Source of the DNA: Mucilaginibacter pedocola
GTDB lineage: Bacteria > Bacteroidota > Bacteroidia > Sphingobacteriales > Sphingobacteriaceae
Assembly: GCF_002013915.1 (NCBI RefSeq)
Contig: NZ_MBTF01000023.1
Span: 434,001 to 498,000 of the forward strand
Direction of reading: 5' to 3'
Length of the DNA stretch: 64,000 nucleotides
Position numbers and translations under genes: made by a program. Positions 53,393 through 62,104 of this stretch are shown here, in pieces (position 1 is the first letter of the stretch; every line of letters begins with the position of its first letter). Below the pieces are notes generated by a model. That model was not told the origin of the DNA, ran no database searches, and worked only from the letters and a program-made list of their open reading frames with translations.

Positions 53393-53746
53393 ATGATAAA
53401 TATTGTTTGCAAAACACCAAACTGTGGTTTTCCGGTAGATACCAGCGTTGCCTGTACCGACGTGACCTCTCTAATGGGGTTACGTTTTATGGTGGAGAAT
53501 AAGATTGATAGTTTGAGAACTGTTGATAACGATGAGTCTCATGCACATTTAACTACTGTTAACCGCTATTTAAAGATGTATATTCCTGACGATGAACGTT
53601 TAGAGAAAATGTATAATGAATTCAAAGTCTCCAGCCAAACTGGAGAGGCACCGGCAGCAAAAGTAAAGAACCTTTACCTCCAATGCACCAATCCCAAGCC
53701 AAGCCCCGACGGACAACACCGGAACTACTATGATGTGAAATGCTAA
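53393..53746 (+). CDS. Cys-containing hypothetical protein, possible zinc binding
   Basis: About 117 residues from the ATG at 53393. Cysteines occur as VCKTPNCGFP near the N-terminus and later as YLQCTNP and YDVKC at the C-terminus, an arrangement like a split zinc ribbon. The middle is helical and charged with no hydrophobic anchor. The stop is 12 bp before the next gene, which suggests translation together. A hairpin with a GACGG/CCGTC stem lies at 53332-53353 upstream, followed by a T-run. Confidence 0.65.
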   Translation: MINIVCKTPNCGFPVDTSVACTDVTSLMGLRFMVENKIDSLRTVDNDESHAHLTTVNRYLKMYIPDDERLEKMYNEFKVSSQTGEAPAAKVKNLYLQCTNPKPSPDGQHRNYYDVKC

Positions 53747-53758
53747 ATCTGACGAAAT

Positions 53759-54535
53759 ATGGCAATTAACGACAAAAACATGGCGGGCGGCGACTTTTGG
53801 TGCAACGTTGCCGCGGAAAGTATTTATACTTCTGCCGATAGGCGGGCAAAGGCTGCAGATTCGCTGAAAACGGTTATCACCTGGGCATTCGGCGTGTTTT
53901 CTACAGGTGGTTTTGCCGTGAGCCTATTCGGCAGCATTAAAGAATTTAATGGTTCTGCACTTATCTGTTTGGGTGTTGCTTTTTTTCTACTCACTATAGC
54001 CTATTGTGTTGCCAATATGGCGCAATATCCGGTATCAGAAACATATAATGCGCAGGACCCCGTAGAAATTACTATTGCTTTTTCAAAGGCAGTGAAGCAC
54101 CAGGCAACAGTGTTTAATACAGCTGTTATTATTTCCTCATCCGGCTTTTTCTTTTTTGCGCTGGGGCTACTCCTGCAATTTACCCATGTTAAAAGCAATC
54201 CACCCAAAATACCGCTTCCGGCTCCATTTACCTTAAATACCAGCATACAATTAAAGGACGGCAAAATGTATATCCCTGTTACCGTCAGAGCCGGGAAAAA
54301 CGATAGCGTAAATGTCGCTATTTATAATAGCACTCCCCCTAAAGTTGGTAAGGTTGCCGCTGTATTATTATTTTCGGTAATACTTAAGCCTGATACTGCC
54401 GGCATAGTTTATTATTCGTACAGCCGACAGGCAGAAGATAGCGTAAAAGCCATAACGGTTACCGCGAGTATCGAAAAAAAGAACGGGGATACGATTGCTG
54501 AACAAAAAAATACAGCAAACCTAAAGATAAAATAG
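53759..54535 (+). CDS. Three-helix membrane protein with C-terminal beta domain
   Basis: A 258-residue protein. Three hydrophobic helices lie at about 40-60 (WAFGVFSTGGFAVSLFGSI), 67-90 (ALICLGVAFFLLTIAYCVAN) and 120-140 (AVIISSSGFFFFALGLLLQF). The C-terminal 110 residues (SIQLKDGKMYIPVTVRAGKN and on) have the alternating pattern of an immunoglobulin-like beta sandwich. No family is recognised. It ends the cluster of genes following the DUF4407 protein and is followed by a terminator at 54579-54619. Confidence 0.7.
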   Translation: MAINDKNMAGGDFWCNVAAESIYTSADRRAKAADSLKTVITWAFGVFSTGGFAVSLFGSIKEFNGSALICLGVAFFLLTIAYCVANMAQYPVSETYNAQDPVEITIAFSKAVKHQATVFNTAVIISSSGFFFFALGLLLQFTHVKSNPPKIPLPAPFTLNTSIQLKDGKMYIPVTVRAGKNDSVNVAIYNSTPPKVGKVAAVLLFSVILKPDTAGIVYYSYSRQAEDSVKAITVTASIEKKNGDTIAEQKNTANLKIK

Positions 54536-54578
54536 ATTTGCTAATTATCTCGGGCGAAAGAGTAGTTAGGGCCTGTTA

Positions 54579-54619
54579 AAACAAAAGCCTGCAAATTGAT
54601 GATTTGCGGGCTTTTGTTA
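54579..54619. terminator. Bidirectional terminator between the DUF4407 cluster and tRNA-Ser
   Basis: AACAAAAGCC-T-GCAAAT pairs with ATTTGC-G-GGCTTTTGTT around a TGATG loop. It is placed to end the plus-strand cluster and the minus-strand tRNA. Confidence 0.8.
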
Positions 54620-54635
54620 TTTAATCATTTTTATG

Positions 54636-54723
54636 CGGAGAGAGAGGGATTCGAACCCTCGATACACTTTTGGCGTATACACACTTTCCAGGCGTGCTCT
54701 TTCGACCACTCAGACACCTCTCC
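54636..54723 (-). tRNA. tRNA-Ser (anticodon GGA)
   Basis: Read on the minus strand: acceptor GGAGAGG with TCTCTCC, a D arm, anticodon loop CTGGAAA (GGA), a long variable arm typical of tRNA-Ser, T arm GAGGG-TTCGAAT-CCCTC, and discriminator G. 88 bases; CCA not encoded. Confidence 0.95.
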
Positions 54724-55024
54724 GTATCTTTTTTTGAAGGATTGCAAAAGTAGTAAACTTCTCTGCATTTGGCTAATGAAATATTTAGCCGTTAAGGCGG
54801 GCGTACAGAGCATAAAAAAAGCAGGCCGGTTATCAGGCGGCCTGCTCAAACGAAAACTCTAACTCACAAAAATCAAAACTTATATACTGTATCGAAATAC
54901 ACTTATATAGAGCATTATTACTGCCGAAGGTTTAATTGTCGCTAAAAAATAGGCGTTTAAGCATGTATATTTTTTAAGTATGTTTGCTGCGAATTAACCG
55001 GCCAAATAAACCGGGCTGTTGCTG
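54724..55024. other. Intergenic region with an unexplained terminator hairpin
   Basis: About 300 bp between tRNA-Ser (minus) and the polyprenyl synthase (plus). It holds the hairpin at 54814-54846. No reading frame on the minus strand to the right of that hairpin looks real. The AT-rich stretch 54860-54975 should include the promoter of the synthase gene. Confidence 0.4.
54814..54846 (-). terminator. Terminator-shaped hairpin with no known gene before it
   Basis: GCAGGCCG pairs with CGGCCTGC over a 9-base loop, followed on the minus strand by seven T residues. A minus-strand transcript would have to begin between here and about 55000, so it might end a small RNA or act as an attenuator ahead of tRNA-Ser. 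Confidence 0.6.
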
Positions 55025-55996
55025 ATGCCGAACATCGACGAGATAAAGAAACCTATTGCTGCAGAAATTGATGTTTTTGAGGAGAAGTTTAAAACTTCGA
55101 TGCGAAGCTCGGTGCCTTTGCTTGATCGTATTACGCATTACATTGTAAAGCGCAAAGGCAAGCAAATACGCCCTATGTTCGTGTTTTTTTCTGCCAGTAT
55201 TGCCGGTGGTATTAACGAGAGCACTCACCGCGGTGCTGCTTTGGTTGAACTGCTACACACCGCCACCCTGGTACACGATGATGTGGTGGACAATTCTTAC
55301 CAGCGCCGTGGCTTTTTCTCTATCAACGCCCTTTGGAAAAATAAAATAGCTGTACTGGTGGGCGATTACCTGCTCTCGAAGGGCTTGTTACTATCTATCG
55401 ATAATGGCGACTTTGCCCTGCTGAAAATAGTATCCGAAGCGGTGAAACAAATGAGCGAGGGCGAACTGTTGCAGGTAGAAAAAGTGCGCCGCATGGATAT
55501 TGGCGAATCGGTTTATTACGAAGTAATCCGCCAAAAAACGGCTTCGCTTATTGCGGCTTGCTGTGCCTGCGGAGCCGCCAGTGCCGGTGCCAGCGATGAA
55601 GTGGTAGAGAAAATGCGCCAGTTTGGTGAGCACATCGGTATTGCCTTCCAGATAAAAGATGATATGTTTGATTTTGGTACCGATGATGTGGGCAAACCGC
55701 TGGGTATCGATATCAAAGAAAAGAAAGTTACCCTGCCGTTGATATACGCATTGGCCAACAGCACCCCGGCCGAACGCAAACAGATGATAGGCCAGGTGAA
55801 GAACCATAACGACGACCCCAAGAAGATAGCCGATATCATCACCTTTGTAAAGCAAAAAGGCGGGCTTGAATATGCCGAGATACAGATGAAAAAATACCAG
55901 GAAATGGCTTTTGCCATACTGGATACTTTCCCCGCCGGGCCTTCACGCACCGGGCTGGAGCAATTGGTGCGTTACACCACCGAGCGCAGCAAATAA
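55025..55996 (+). CDS. Trans-polyprenyl diphosphate synthase
   Basis: About 323 residues from the ATG at 55025. It has the first Asp-rich motif HDDVVDNS, the second KDDMFDFGTDD, the GKQIRPMFVFF substrate block and a KPLGIDIKEKKVTLPL tail. Small residues four to five positions before the first motif (TATLVHDD) suggest a long product (C30-C50), probably the side chain of menaquinone. It condenses IPP with an allylic diphosphate at the inner membrane. The cdaA gene follows after 39 bp. Confidence 0.92.
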   Translation: MPNIDEIKKPIAAEIDVFEEKFKTSMRSSVPLLDRITHYIVKRKGKQIRPMFVFFSASIAGGINESTHRGAALVELLHTATLVHDDVVDNSYQRRGFFSINALWKNKIAVLVGDYLLSKGLLLSIDNGDFALLKIVSEAVKQMSEGELLQVEKVRRMDIGESVYYEVIRQKTASLIAACCACGAASAGASDEVVEKMRQFGEHIGIAFQIKDDMFDFGTDDVGKPLGIDIKEKKVTLPLIYALANSTPAERKQMIGQVKNHNDDPKKIADIITFVKQKGGLEYAEIQMKKYQEMAFAILDTFPAGPSRTGLEQLVRYTTERSK

Positions 55997-56035
55997 GGCG
56001 TGCCAATGTTGCCCAAAACTTATTAACTTCGTGGC

Positions 56036-56827
56036 ATGCAGCCGTTAGATTTTAGCTTCCTGAAACCCACCATCCCCAATATATTGGATGTGCTGCTGGT
56101 TGCCTTTATTTTATACCAGCTGTATAATTTAATTCGCGGCACCATAGCTGCCAACATCTTCATCGGTTTTATAGCTATATGCCTGCTCTATAAAATTGTA
56201 GACCTGCTGCACATGCAGTTGCTGAGCGCCATACTGGGCAAGTTTGCCAGTGTGGGTATCATCGCCATTGTAATTGTATTTCAGCAGGAGGTAAGGCGCT
56301 TTCTGTTGCTGGTGGGCAAAAATGCTTCGCTGCAACGTAACAAAGCCTGGTGGAAGTATTTTTTTGGCAAGGCCGAAGCAGAGAAAAACAATTACGCCCG
56401 CATAAAGCCTATTATTGATGCCTGCAAGGTAATGAAGCAAACCCGCACGGGTGCACTCATTGTTTTTACCAAATATTACGACGAGCAATTTTACCAGAAC
56501 AGCTGCGAGGTGGTTGATGCCAAAATATCTAAACGCTTGCTCGAAAGTATCTTCCAGAAGAATAGCCCGCTGCATGATGGAGCGGTGGTGATATCTGAAA
56601 ATAAAATTAAGTCGGCCAGCTGCATTTTACCGGTCACCGAAAAATCTGACCTGCCTGCACAGTTCGGATTGCGCCACCGTGCGGGGATCGGCGTGACTGA
56701 AGCAAATGATGCTACGGCAATCATCGTATCAGAAGAAACCGGCGAAATATCCTACGCCAAACAAGGCCGCATAAAAATGAATATCAGCTTCGCCGAACTG
56801 GAGAAACTGTTGAATAAAGATTTTTAG
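56036..56827 (+). CDS. cdaA: Diadenylate cyclase, CdaA type
   Basis: A 263-residue protein with three N-terminal membrane helices (about 15-32, 40-58 and 68-82) and a DAC domain carrying Asp181-Gly-Ala (LHDGAVVI) and Arg213-His-Arg (GLRHRAGIG), the two catalytic motifs. It makes c-di-AMP from two ATP, a messenger for osmotic and potassium balance and for wall homeostasis. The length and layout are those of CdaA/DacA. It is close behind the polyprenyl synthase in the same direction and probably shares a transcript. Confidence 0.95.
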   Translation: MQPLDFSFLKPTIPNILDVLLVAFILYQLYNLIRGTIAANIFIGFIAICLLYKIVDLLHMQLLSAILGKFASVGIIAIVIVFQQEVRRFLLLVGKNASLQRNKAWWKYFFGKAEAEKNNYARIKPIIDACKVMKQTRTGALIVFTKYYDEQFYQNSCEVVDAKISKRLLESIFQKNSPLHDGAVVISENKIKSASCILPVTEKSDLPAQFGLRHRAGIGVTEANDATAIIVSEETGEISYAKQGRIKMNISFAELEKLLNKDF

Positions 56828-56890
56828 TCCTACCTTAGTTGCGCTATTGGAACCGAAGCTCGCGCACGCGTGCCGCGTATGCTTTAATAG

Positions 56891-57274
56891 TTACGGCGTA
56901 ACTATTGTTGCCCTGTTTTTCTTGTTTAAATCCTTATCATAAACAGGCATTTTTGAATAGCCATCCAACTTCACAACAGGCATTTTAGAGTTTCCCTGTA
57001 GTACCGCAACCGGAGTAAGGTAGCCTTGCATCGGGCCTATCAGTTTGGTTTCGTCCACCTTGGCCTGGTTGAAAGGTGCAAGCGTTGCCAGTTCTTTTAA
57101 TTTGTTTGCCTCGGGTAGTTTGGTCCAGTCCTTTACCGAGGGCGACGTAAGTGTGGTATCAGTTTTCAAATAAAACAGCGGCGAGGGCTTTTCGCCGGGC
57201 ATTTTCATATCAGTTTGCGCCATCAAACGGCCGCTGCCAACAAGCAGCATAGCGAAGAGTAATACTTTTTTCAT
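56891..57274 (-). CDS. Small secreted hypothetical protein
   Basis: A 127-residue protein with a signal peptide ending SGRLMAQ. The mature part has repeated short motifs around KMPVVKLDGYSKMPVYD and no recognised domain. It is rich in Lys, Pro and Met. It is convergent with cdaA. It is followed upstream (to the right) by a palindromic repeat element at 57357-57471. Function unknown. Confidence 0.65.
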   Translation of the reverse strand: MKKVLLFAMLLVGSGRLMAQTDMKMPGEKPSPLFYLKTDTTLTSPSVKDWTKLPEANKLKELATLAPFNQAKVDETKLIGPMQGYLTPVAVLQGNSKMPVVKLDGYSKMPVYDKDLNKKNRATIVTP

Positions 57275-57356
57275 AGAGGTTCGGTTAACTAATACTAAGA
57301 TAGCGAAATAGTAATTTAACTTAAATGTTAAAAGAGGTTAAAAAGTGTTAAAATAA

Positions 57357-57471
57357 ATGAACACGAATTTGTTCGAATTAAGGCGAATTACACGAATCAA
57401 AGCTGTGAGACATAATGCTAACCATGCTTTGTGGAAATTTTCTTCAATTAATTCGTGAAATTCGTGTTCAT
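57357..57471. repeat. Palindromic repeat element with ATTCGTG ends
   Basis: The outer inverted repeat is ATGAACACGAATTT at 57357-57370 and AAATTCGTGTTCAT at 57458-57471, perfect over 14 bases. Inner copies (AATTACACGAAT, ATTAATTCGTGAAA) add further pairing. The same ATTCGTG core recurs at 63571-63609. This looks like a small interspersed non-coding repeat (REP- or MITE-like). Confidence 0.65.
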
Positions 57472-57472
57472 C

Positions 57473-57505
57473 AAAAAAGCCGCCCTAAATTCTTAAGGCG
57501 GCTTT
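57473..57505 (-). terminator. Intrinsic terminator of the M1 aminopeptidase gene
   Basis: AAAGCCGCC pairs with GGCGGCTTT, and a T-run follows on the minus strand (A-run 57473-57478). It is 20 bp after the stop codon. Confidence 0.85.
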
Positions 57506-57525
57506 AACTTCTTAAACGGAAACTA

Positions 57526-60003
57526 CTACTTCAAATCAGCGATAGCTTTTTCAGCAGCGGCAGCCGAAGCGGTATCACCGGCTTTGGCGCGGGCATCTTT
57601 TACTGTCCCCAGTATTTCGGCTACTTGCGGGCCAACGTATTGTTTAAACCGTACGCCAAAATCGGCAATGGTTTTTACACCGGCTAATGCGTATTCGTTG
57701 TTTTTTAAACGGCCAACCAGGGCGGCAAATTTGGGCATAATGCCAAACTGGGTTTGCGGACCCATTTCGCTGATGGCTTTAGATACGTAAGGCCATTCGG
57801 CATCGCCACCGGCGCTTGCATAGGTATTAATTATAGCTTGGGTTAGAGCACCTTCGCTATCTTTTTCGTAGCTTTTAGCCAATGGTAAAGCTTCAGCAGG
57901 GTTTTGCAGGCCAATAGCTGTTAAAGCTGCGCCTTGTATAGCATAGCTTTGGCTGCTTAGCGATTGTTTGAACAAATTCATGTTGCCTGATGCTTTTAGT
58001 TTACCCAAAGCAGTAATGGCCGCGGCACGCACCAAATTGTTCTCGTCGGTTTGGGCAAGCCTAACAAGTATCGGTACGGCTAAATTGCGCACATCATCCT
58101 TGGTTAAGTCGGCAACGTTGATGGCTTTTACACGCAGCATGTAAAATTTATCCTGAATAGCTGCTATGATAATTTTCTGCGCAGTTTTTTCGCTTTGGCG
58201 GCTTTTGGCGTAGTCGATAGCTTCGTTACGGTCTAAAAACAAACCTGCATTGAAGTATTGGTAAGCAAACTCATCCAGCGATTTGCTGTCGGTTTTTTTG
58301 GTTAACAGTATTTTATCACCATCTACGTTCACCAGATCAGGTTTCGATGGAACTGAGAAAGTGAGGGTGTCTGCTTTATCGCGCATCCAAACCTGGTGGC
58401 GTGTTTTTTTGCCGGCGGCATAAATGTCAATAGCCATTGGCAGGGTAAAGGCATTGCCATCCTGCGTTTGCTGCAGGTAAACGGTTTGGGTTTTGGTGCC
58501 TTCATCCCATTTGTAGCTGATGTTTAGCACCGGGTGGCCTGCACCGTAGTACCATTGGTTGAAGAACCAGTTCAAATCGCGGCCGCTTGCTTCTTCCATG
58601 GCCAAACGTAGTTGTTGTGCTTCGCCGTTTTTCAACCCATTAGTTTTCAGGTAAATGTTCAAACCTTTGTAGAAGGCTGCATTACCTAAGTAATTACGCA
58701 ACATATAAAGTATGCGGCCACCTTTTTGGTAGGTAACTACATCAAACACTTCCTCTTTATCGTTGTAATGGAAACGCACCAGGTTTTTGTCTTTAGCGCC
58801 CGGTGTGTTCAGGTAGCTTTGCATGGCTTCGTAGCTGTGCGCATCGCCTGCATCTTTACCGTATTTGTATTCGGCCCAAATGCTTTCGCTAAAATCGGCG
58901 AATGATTCGTTAACCGTCAGGTTGCTCCAGCTTTCGGCAGTAACATAATCGCCAAACCACTGGTGGAACAATTCGTGCACAATGGTGCTGCGGCCGGCAT
59001 CGTAGTAGCGGTCGGCCAATTCGCGTTTAGTGCCTTGCACGTATTCGCCATGCAGGGTGGCCGAGGTGTTTTCCATCGCACCGCTAACGTAATCGCGCAC
59101 TACAATTTGCGAGTATTTATACCATGGGTAATCAACGCCCAGGATCTTAGAGTAAAACTCTATCACTTCGGGCGTAAAGCCAAAAATGTCTTTTGCGTAA
59201 GGCGCGTATTTTGGCTCCAGGTAGTAGCTTACCTCTTTGTTGCGCCATTTATCTTTATAAACTTTAAAATCGCCAACGGCCATCATAAACAGGTAGGGCG
59301 AGTGCGGCAATTCCTGTTTCCAGGTATCGGTGCGCGTGCCATCTTTGTTCACCTTAGATAATACCAAGCGACCGTTGCTCAGCGTAACATACTGCTTAGG
59401 CACGGTCATGGTAATTTCTTCAGTAGTTTTTTGGTTTGGCCTGTCAATGGTAGGGAACCAGCACGATGATGCTTCGGTTTCGCCCTGCGTCCATATTTGC
59501 ACCGGCTTGTCTTTATCGGTACCGTCGGGGTTGATGAAGTACAAACCTTTGGCATCGTTAATGGCAGCGCTGCCTTTTACATGCAGTTCGTTCGGCTTGG
59601 CGGTATAATCAATGTAGATAGTATATTTTTCGGCAGCGGTATAAACGCGGTCAAGCTTAATGGCAACGCTCAGGCTATCGTAAGTAAAGGTAAGTGGCGT
59701 GTTTTTGCCATTTTTTACTACGGCTATGGTTTTCAGGTCCATGCCTTTTGCATCAAGGCGAAGCGTATCGGTAGGGTACATGTGCGGTTTTAGGGTAACC
59801 CATTCTTTACCGTACATATAGCGTTTTGCGTAATCGAACCTTACATCGAGTTTTGTGTGTACAAGGTCGTTAATTTTGGTGGGAGTGGCCCGGTATAGTT
59901 TGTAGGCGGGCGTTTCGGTAGGGGCGGTTTCTTGCGCGATAGCTGTGTTTAGTGCGCAGGCACCGATGCTGCCGGCTAATATGGCAGCGCGGAAAATTTT
60001 CAT
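57526..60003 (-). CDS. M1-family zinc aminopeptidase
   Basis: An 825-residue exported protein (signal near ACALNTAIAQ). The catalytic centre is HELFHQWFG with Glu 18 residues later (NESFADF) as the third zinc ligand, and SGAMENTSAT is the substrate-binding GxMEN motif. The N-terminal domain is a beta saddle and the C-terminal half contains helical HEAT-like repeats (NLVRAAAITALGKLKASG). Such enzymes trim N-terminal residues from peptides in the periplasm. It stands alone with its own terminator. Confidence 0.93.
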   Translation of the reverse strand: MKIFRAAILAGSIGACALNTAIAQETAPTETPAYKLYRATPTKINDLVHTKLDVRFDYAKRYMYGKEWVTLKPHMYPTDTLRLDAKGMDLKTIAVVKNGKNTPLTFTYDSLSVAIKLDRVYTAAEKYTIYIDYTAKPNELHVKGSAAINDAKGLYFINPDGTDKDKPVQIWTQGETEASSCWFPTIDRPNQKTTEEITMTVPKQYVTLSNGRLVLSKVNKDGTRTDTWKQELPHSPYLFMMAVGDFKVYKDKWRNKEVSYYLEPKYAPYAKDIFGFTPEVIEFYSKILGVDYPWYKYSQIVVRDYVSGAMENTSATLHGEYVQGTKRELADRYYDAGRSTIVHELFHQWFGDYVTAESWSNLTVNESFADFSESIWAEYKYGKDAGDAHSYEAMQSYLNTPGAKDKNLVRFHYNDKEEVFDVVTYQKGGRILYMLRNYLGNAAFYKGLNIYLKTNGLKNGEAQQLRLAMEEASGRDLNWFFNQWYYGAGHPVLNISYKWDEGTKTQTVYLQQTQDGNAFTLPMAIDIYAAGKKTRHQVWMRDKADTLTFSVPSKPDLVNVDGDKILLTKKTDSKSLDEFAYQYFNAGLFLDRNEAIDYAKSRQSEKTAQKIIIAAIQDKFYMLRVKAINVADLTKDDVRNLAVPILVRLAQTDENNLVRAAAITALGKLKASGNMNLFKQSLSSQSYAIQGAALTAIGLQNPAEALPLAKSYEKDSEGALTQAIINTYASAGGDAEWPYVSKAISEMGPQTQFGIMPKFAALVGRLKNNEYALAGVKTIADFGVRFKQYVGPQVAEILGTVKDARAKAGDTASAAAAEKAIADLK

Positions 60004-60301
60004 ATTGCTCGTTTAGTTTTTGAATGATATGCGTGCATAATAAACGCTAAATTATTAGTTTTTATTTGGAAATAAGACGTGTACCACGGTGGAAAGTTAC
60101 AGCAGGAGCGGGGACAAATGCGGGACGGGGCGTCCATCTAATTTAGGGTTTGGATTTCAGCCCCATTTTTACAAATCCTCTCAATTCCTCATTATCAATG
60201 CACATAAAACATTTCTTCACGAATGTTACATACACCCTACCACATAAAAAGCTACTTTAGCCTTTACCAATTATTGCACAAATACATTTACCAAACCGTT
60301 T
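60004..60301. other. Intergenic region between divergent genes
   Basis: 298 bp carrying promoters for the M1 aminopeptidase (left) and the oxidoreductase (right). TAGGGTTTG near 60143 resembles a -7 box with one extra spacer base. No hairpin or gene is evident. Confidence 0.3.
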
Positions 60302-61627
60302 ATGCAACGAAGAAGATTTATACAAAACGTGGCCCTTACCGGCACCAGCTTTTTGGTGGGCTCGCAAATGGCCATGGGCGGCATTTTTAAAGGCTCGCCC
60401 AACAAAAAAGTAGTGTTAGGCATAATGGGTGTAAACAGCCGCGGCGATTTTCTGGCGCAAAAGCTGGCTGCCATACCCGATGCCGAGATAGGCTACATTT
60501 GCGATGTAGACAGCACCGCTATGGCTAAAACCATAGCCAACATCGAAAAACTGACCGGCAAAAAGCCCGAAGGCATTACCGACATCCGCAAACTGCTGGA
60601 GAAAAAAGACCTGGATGCGCTGGTAATTGCCGCGCCCGACCATTGGCATGCACCCGCAACCATCATAGCCTGCCAGGCCGGCAAGCATGTTTATGTAGAG
60701 AAACCTTGCAGCCACAACCCCCACGAGGGCGAAATGGCCATTGCTGCCGCCGCTAAATATAACCGACTGGTGCAAATGGGCAGCCAGCGCCGCTCGTTTA
60801 ATAACGTGCAGAAGATGGTGCAGGAATTGCACGATGGCATTATTGGCCGCGCCTACTTTGCGCGTGGCTGGTACGTAAACAACCGCAAGTCCATCAGCTT
60901 CGGTAAAGCTGCGCCGGTGCCCGCTAATTTAAATTACGACTTGTGGCAGGGCTATGCTCCGCGTCGCGCATACAAAGATAACCTGATACATTACAACTGG
61001 CACTGGTTTTGGAACTGGGGCACAGGCGAGGCACTCAACAACGGCACTCACGAAATTGACGTGATGCGCTGGGGGCTTGGTGTCGATTTTCCGGATAAAG
61101 TAACTTCATCGGGCGGGCGTTTTGCCTTTAAGGATGATTGGGAAACACCCGATACGCAAACCATTTTGGTTAACTTCCCCAACAATACCGCATTGAGCTG
61201 GGAAGGGCGTAGTTGCAACCCATACAACTCCGAAGGTGTTGGCCGCGGCGTAGTATTTTATGGCGATAAAGGCACCATTAACTATGGCGGCGGTAACGGC
61301 TACCAGGTTTATGATTATGCCAACAAACTGGTAAAAGATGTGAAAGACGAAACCCCGGTAGATGCCGGAAACAAAGTAAGCCCCACCGAACTGTTGGACA
61401 GGGTGCACCTGCAAAACTTTATCACCTCTATACAGGGCGATACGCAACTGAACCAAACCATCATCAACGGGCACAAGTCGACCTTGATACCGCAACTGGG
61501 TAATATAGCCCAGCGCGTAGGCCGCGTACTAAATTGCGACCCGAAGAACGGGCACATATTGCACGATGCAGAAGCCGAAAAGCTCTGGAGCCGCGATTAC
61601 GAACCGGGATGGAATTTGAAAGTATAG
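60302..61627 (+). CDS. Gfo/Idh/MocA-family NAD-dependent oxidoreductase, Tat-exported
   Basis: A 441-residue protein. The N-terminus QRRRFIQNVALTGTSFLVG is a Tat-type signal. A Rossmann domain follows (VVLGIMGVNSRGDFLAQKLA, CDVDSTAM), then the family motif YVEKPCSHNPHEG and a C-terminal dimerisation and substrate domain. Periplasmic members with Tat signals oxidise glycosides with a tightly held cofactor. The DUF1080 gene about 480 bp downstream suggests a 3-keto-glycoside route, in which the sugar is oxidised at C3 and then cleaved by a keto-disaccharide hydrolase. Confidence 0.88.
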   Translation: MQRRRFIQNVALTGTSFLVGSQMAMGGIFKGSPNKKVVLGIMGVNSRGDFLAQKLAAIPDAEIGYICDVDSTAMAKTIANIEKLTGKKPEGITDIRKLLEKKDLDALVIAAPDHWHAPATIIACQAGKHVYVEKPCSHNPHEGEMAIAAAAKYNRLVQMGSQRRSFNNVQKMVQELHDGIIGRAYFARGWYVNNRKSISFGKAAPVPANLNYDLWQGYAPRRAYKDNLIHYNWHWFWNWGTGEALNNGTHEIDVMRWGLGVDFPDKVTSSGGRFAFKDDWETPDTQTILVNFPNNTALSWEGRSCNPYNSEGVGRGVVFYGDKGTINYGGGNGYQVYDYANKLVKDVKDETPVDAGNKVSPTELLDRVHLQNFITSIQGDTQLNQTIINGHKSTLIPQLGNIAQRVGRVLNCDPKNGHILHDAEAEKLWSRDYEPGWNLKV

Positions 61628-61834
61628 GGGAAGCAAAACGCAGCTAATTTCCCCTCTTGAGAGGGGGCGCGAAGGAAAGTGCGGCTGCAGGGGTGTGTTA
61701 GCCACAATGCTATTGCGGCTAATACCGCCCCTGTACCGCCCACTTAAGCAAAGATGCTTGATTGTGCGGTAGTAATGATAATTAGAGTAAACTAATCACA
61801 TCATGACATTAAAAATATTGAAAAGATAGATTTA

Positions 61835-62032
61835 ATGAAAAACATTAAATTTTTAAAAGATGAAAAAGTTGTTTTAAAATCAGGTGGTCCTGTAATGATG
61901 ATTGAAAAATACATTTGGGATGATTTTAACGAAGGCTACTCCTCTGAAAGGGTGACTTGTATTTGGTTTACAAACAGTACATTGAATAGAGAAGATTTTA
62001 ATACTGGTTCTTTAGAGCATTACGAAGATTAA
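61835..62032 (+). CDS. DUF2158/YodC-like small protein
   Basis: A 65-residue protein whose KDEKVVLKSGGPVMMIEKY and VTCIWFTNSTLNREDF segments fit the DUF2158 (YodC) fold, a small beta protein of unknown function. The gene and its flanks are clearly more AT-rich than the genes on both sides, which suggests later insertion. It lies between the oxidoreductase and DUF1080 genes, which otherwise look like one unit. Confidence 0.7.
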   Translation: MKNIKFLKDEKVVLKSGGPVMMIEKYIWDDFNEGYSSERVTCIWFTNSTLNREDFNTGSLEHYED

Positions 62033-62104
62033 TAATTTCCCAACCCTCGGTCAAGCGTCCACGCATGAAGAGGCGATATAAAATACAACAACATCAACCC
62101 AAAT

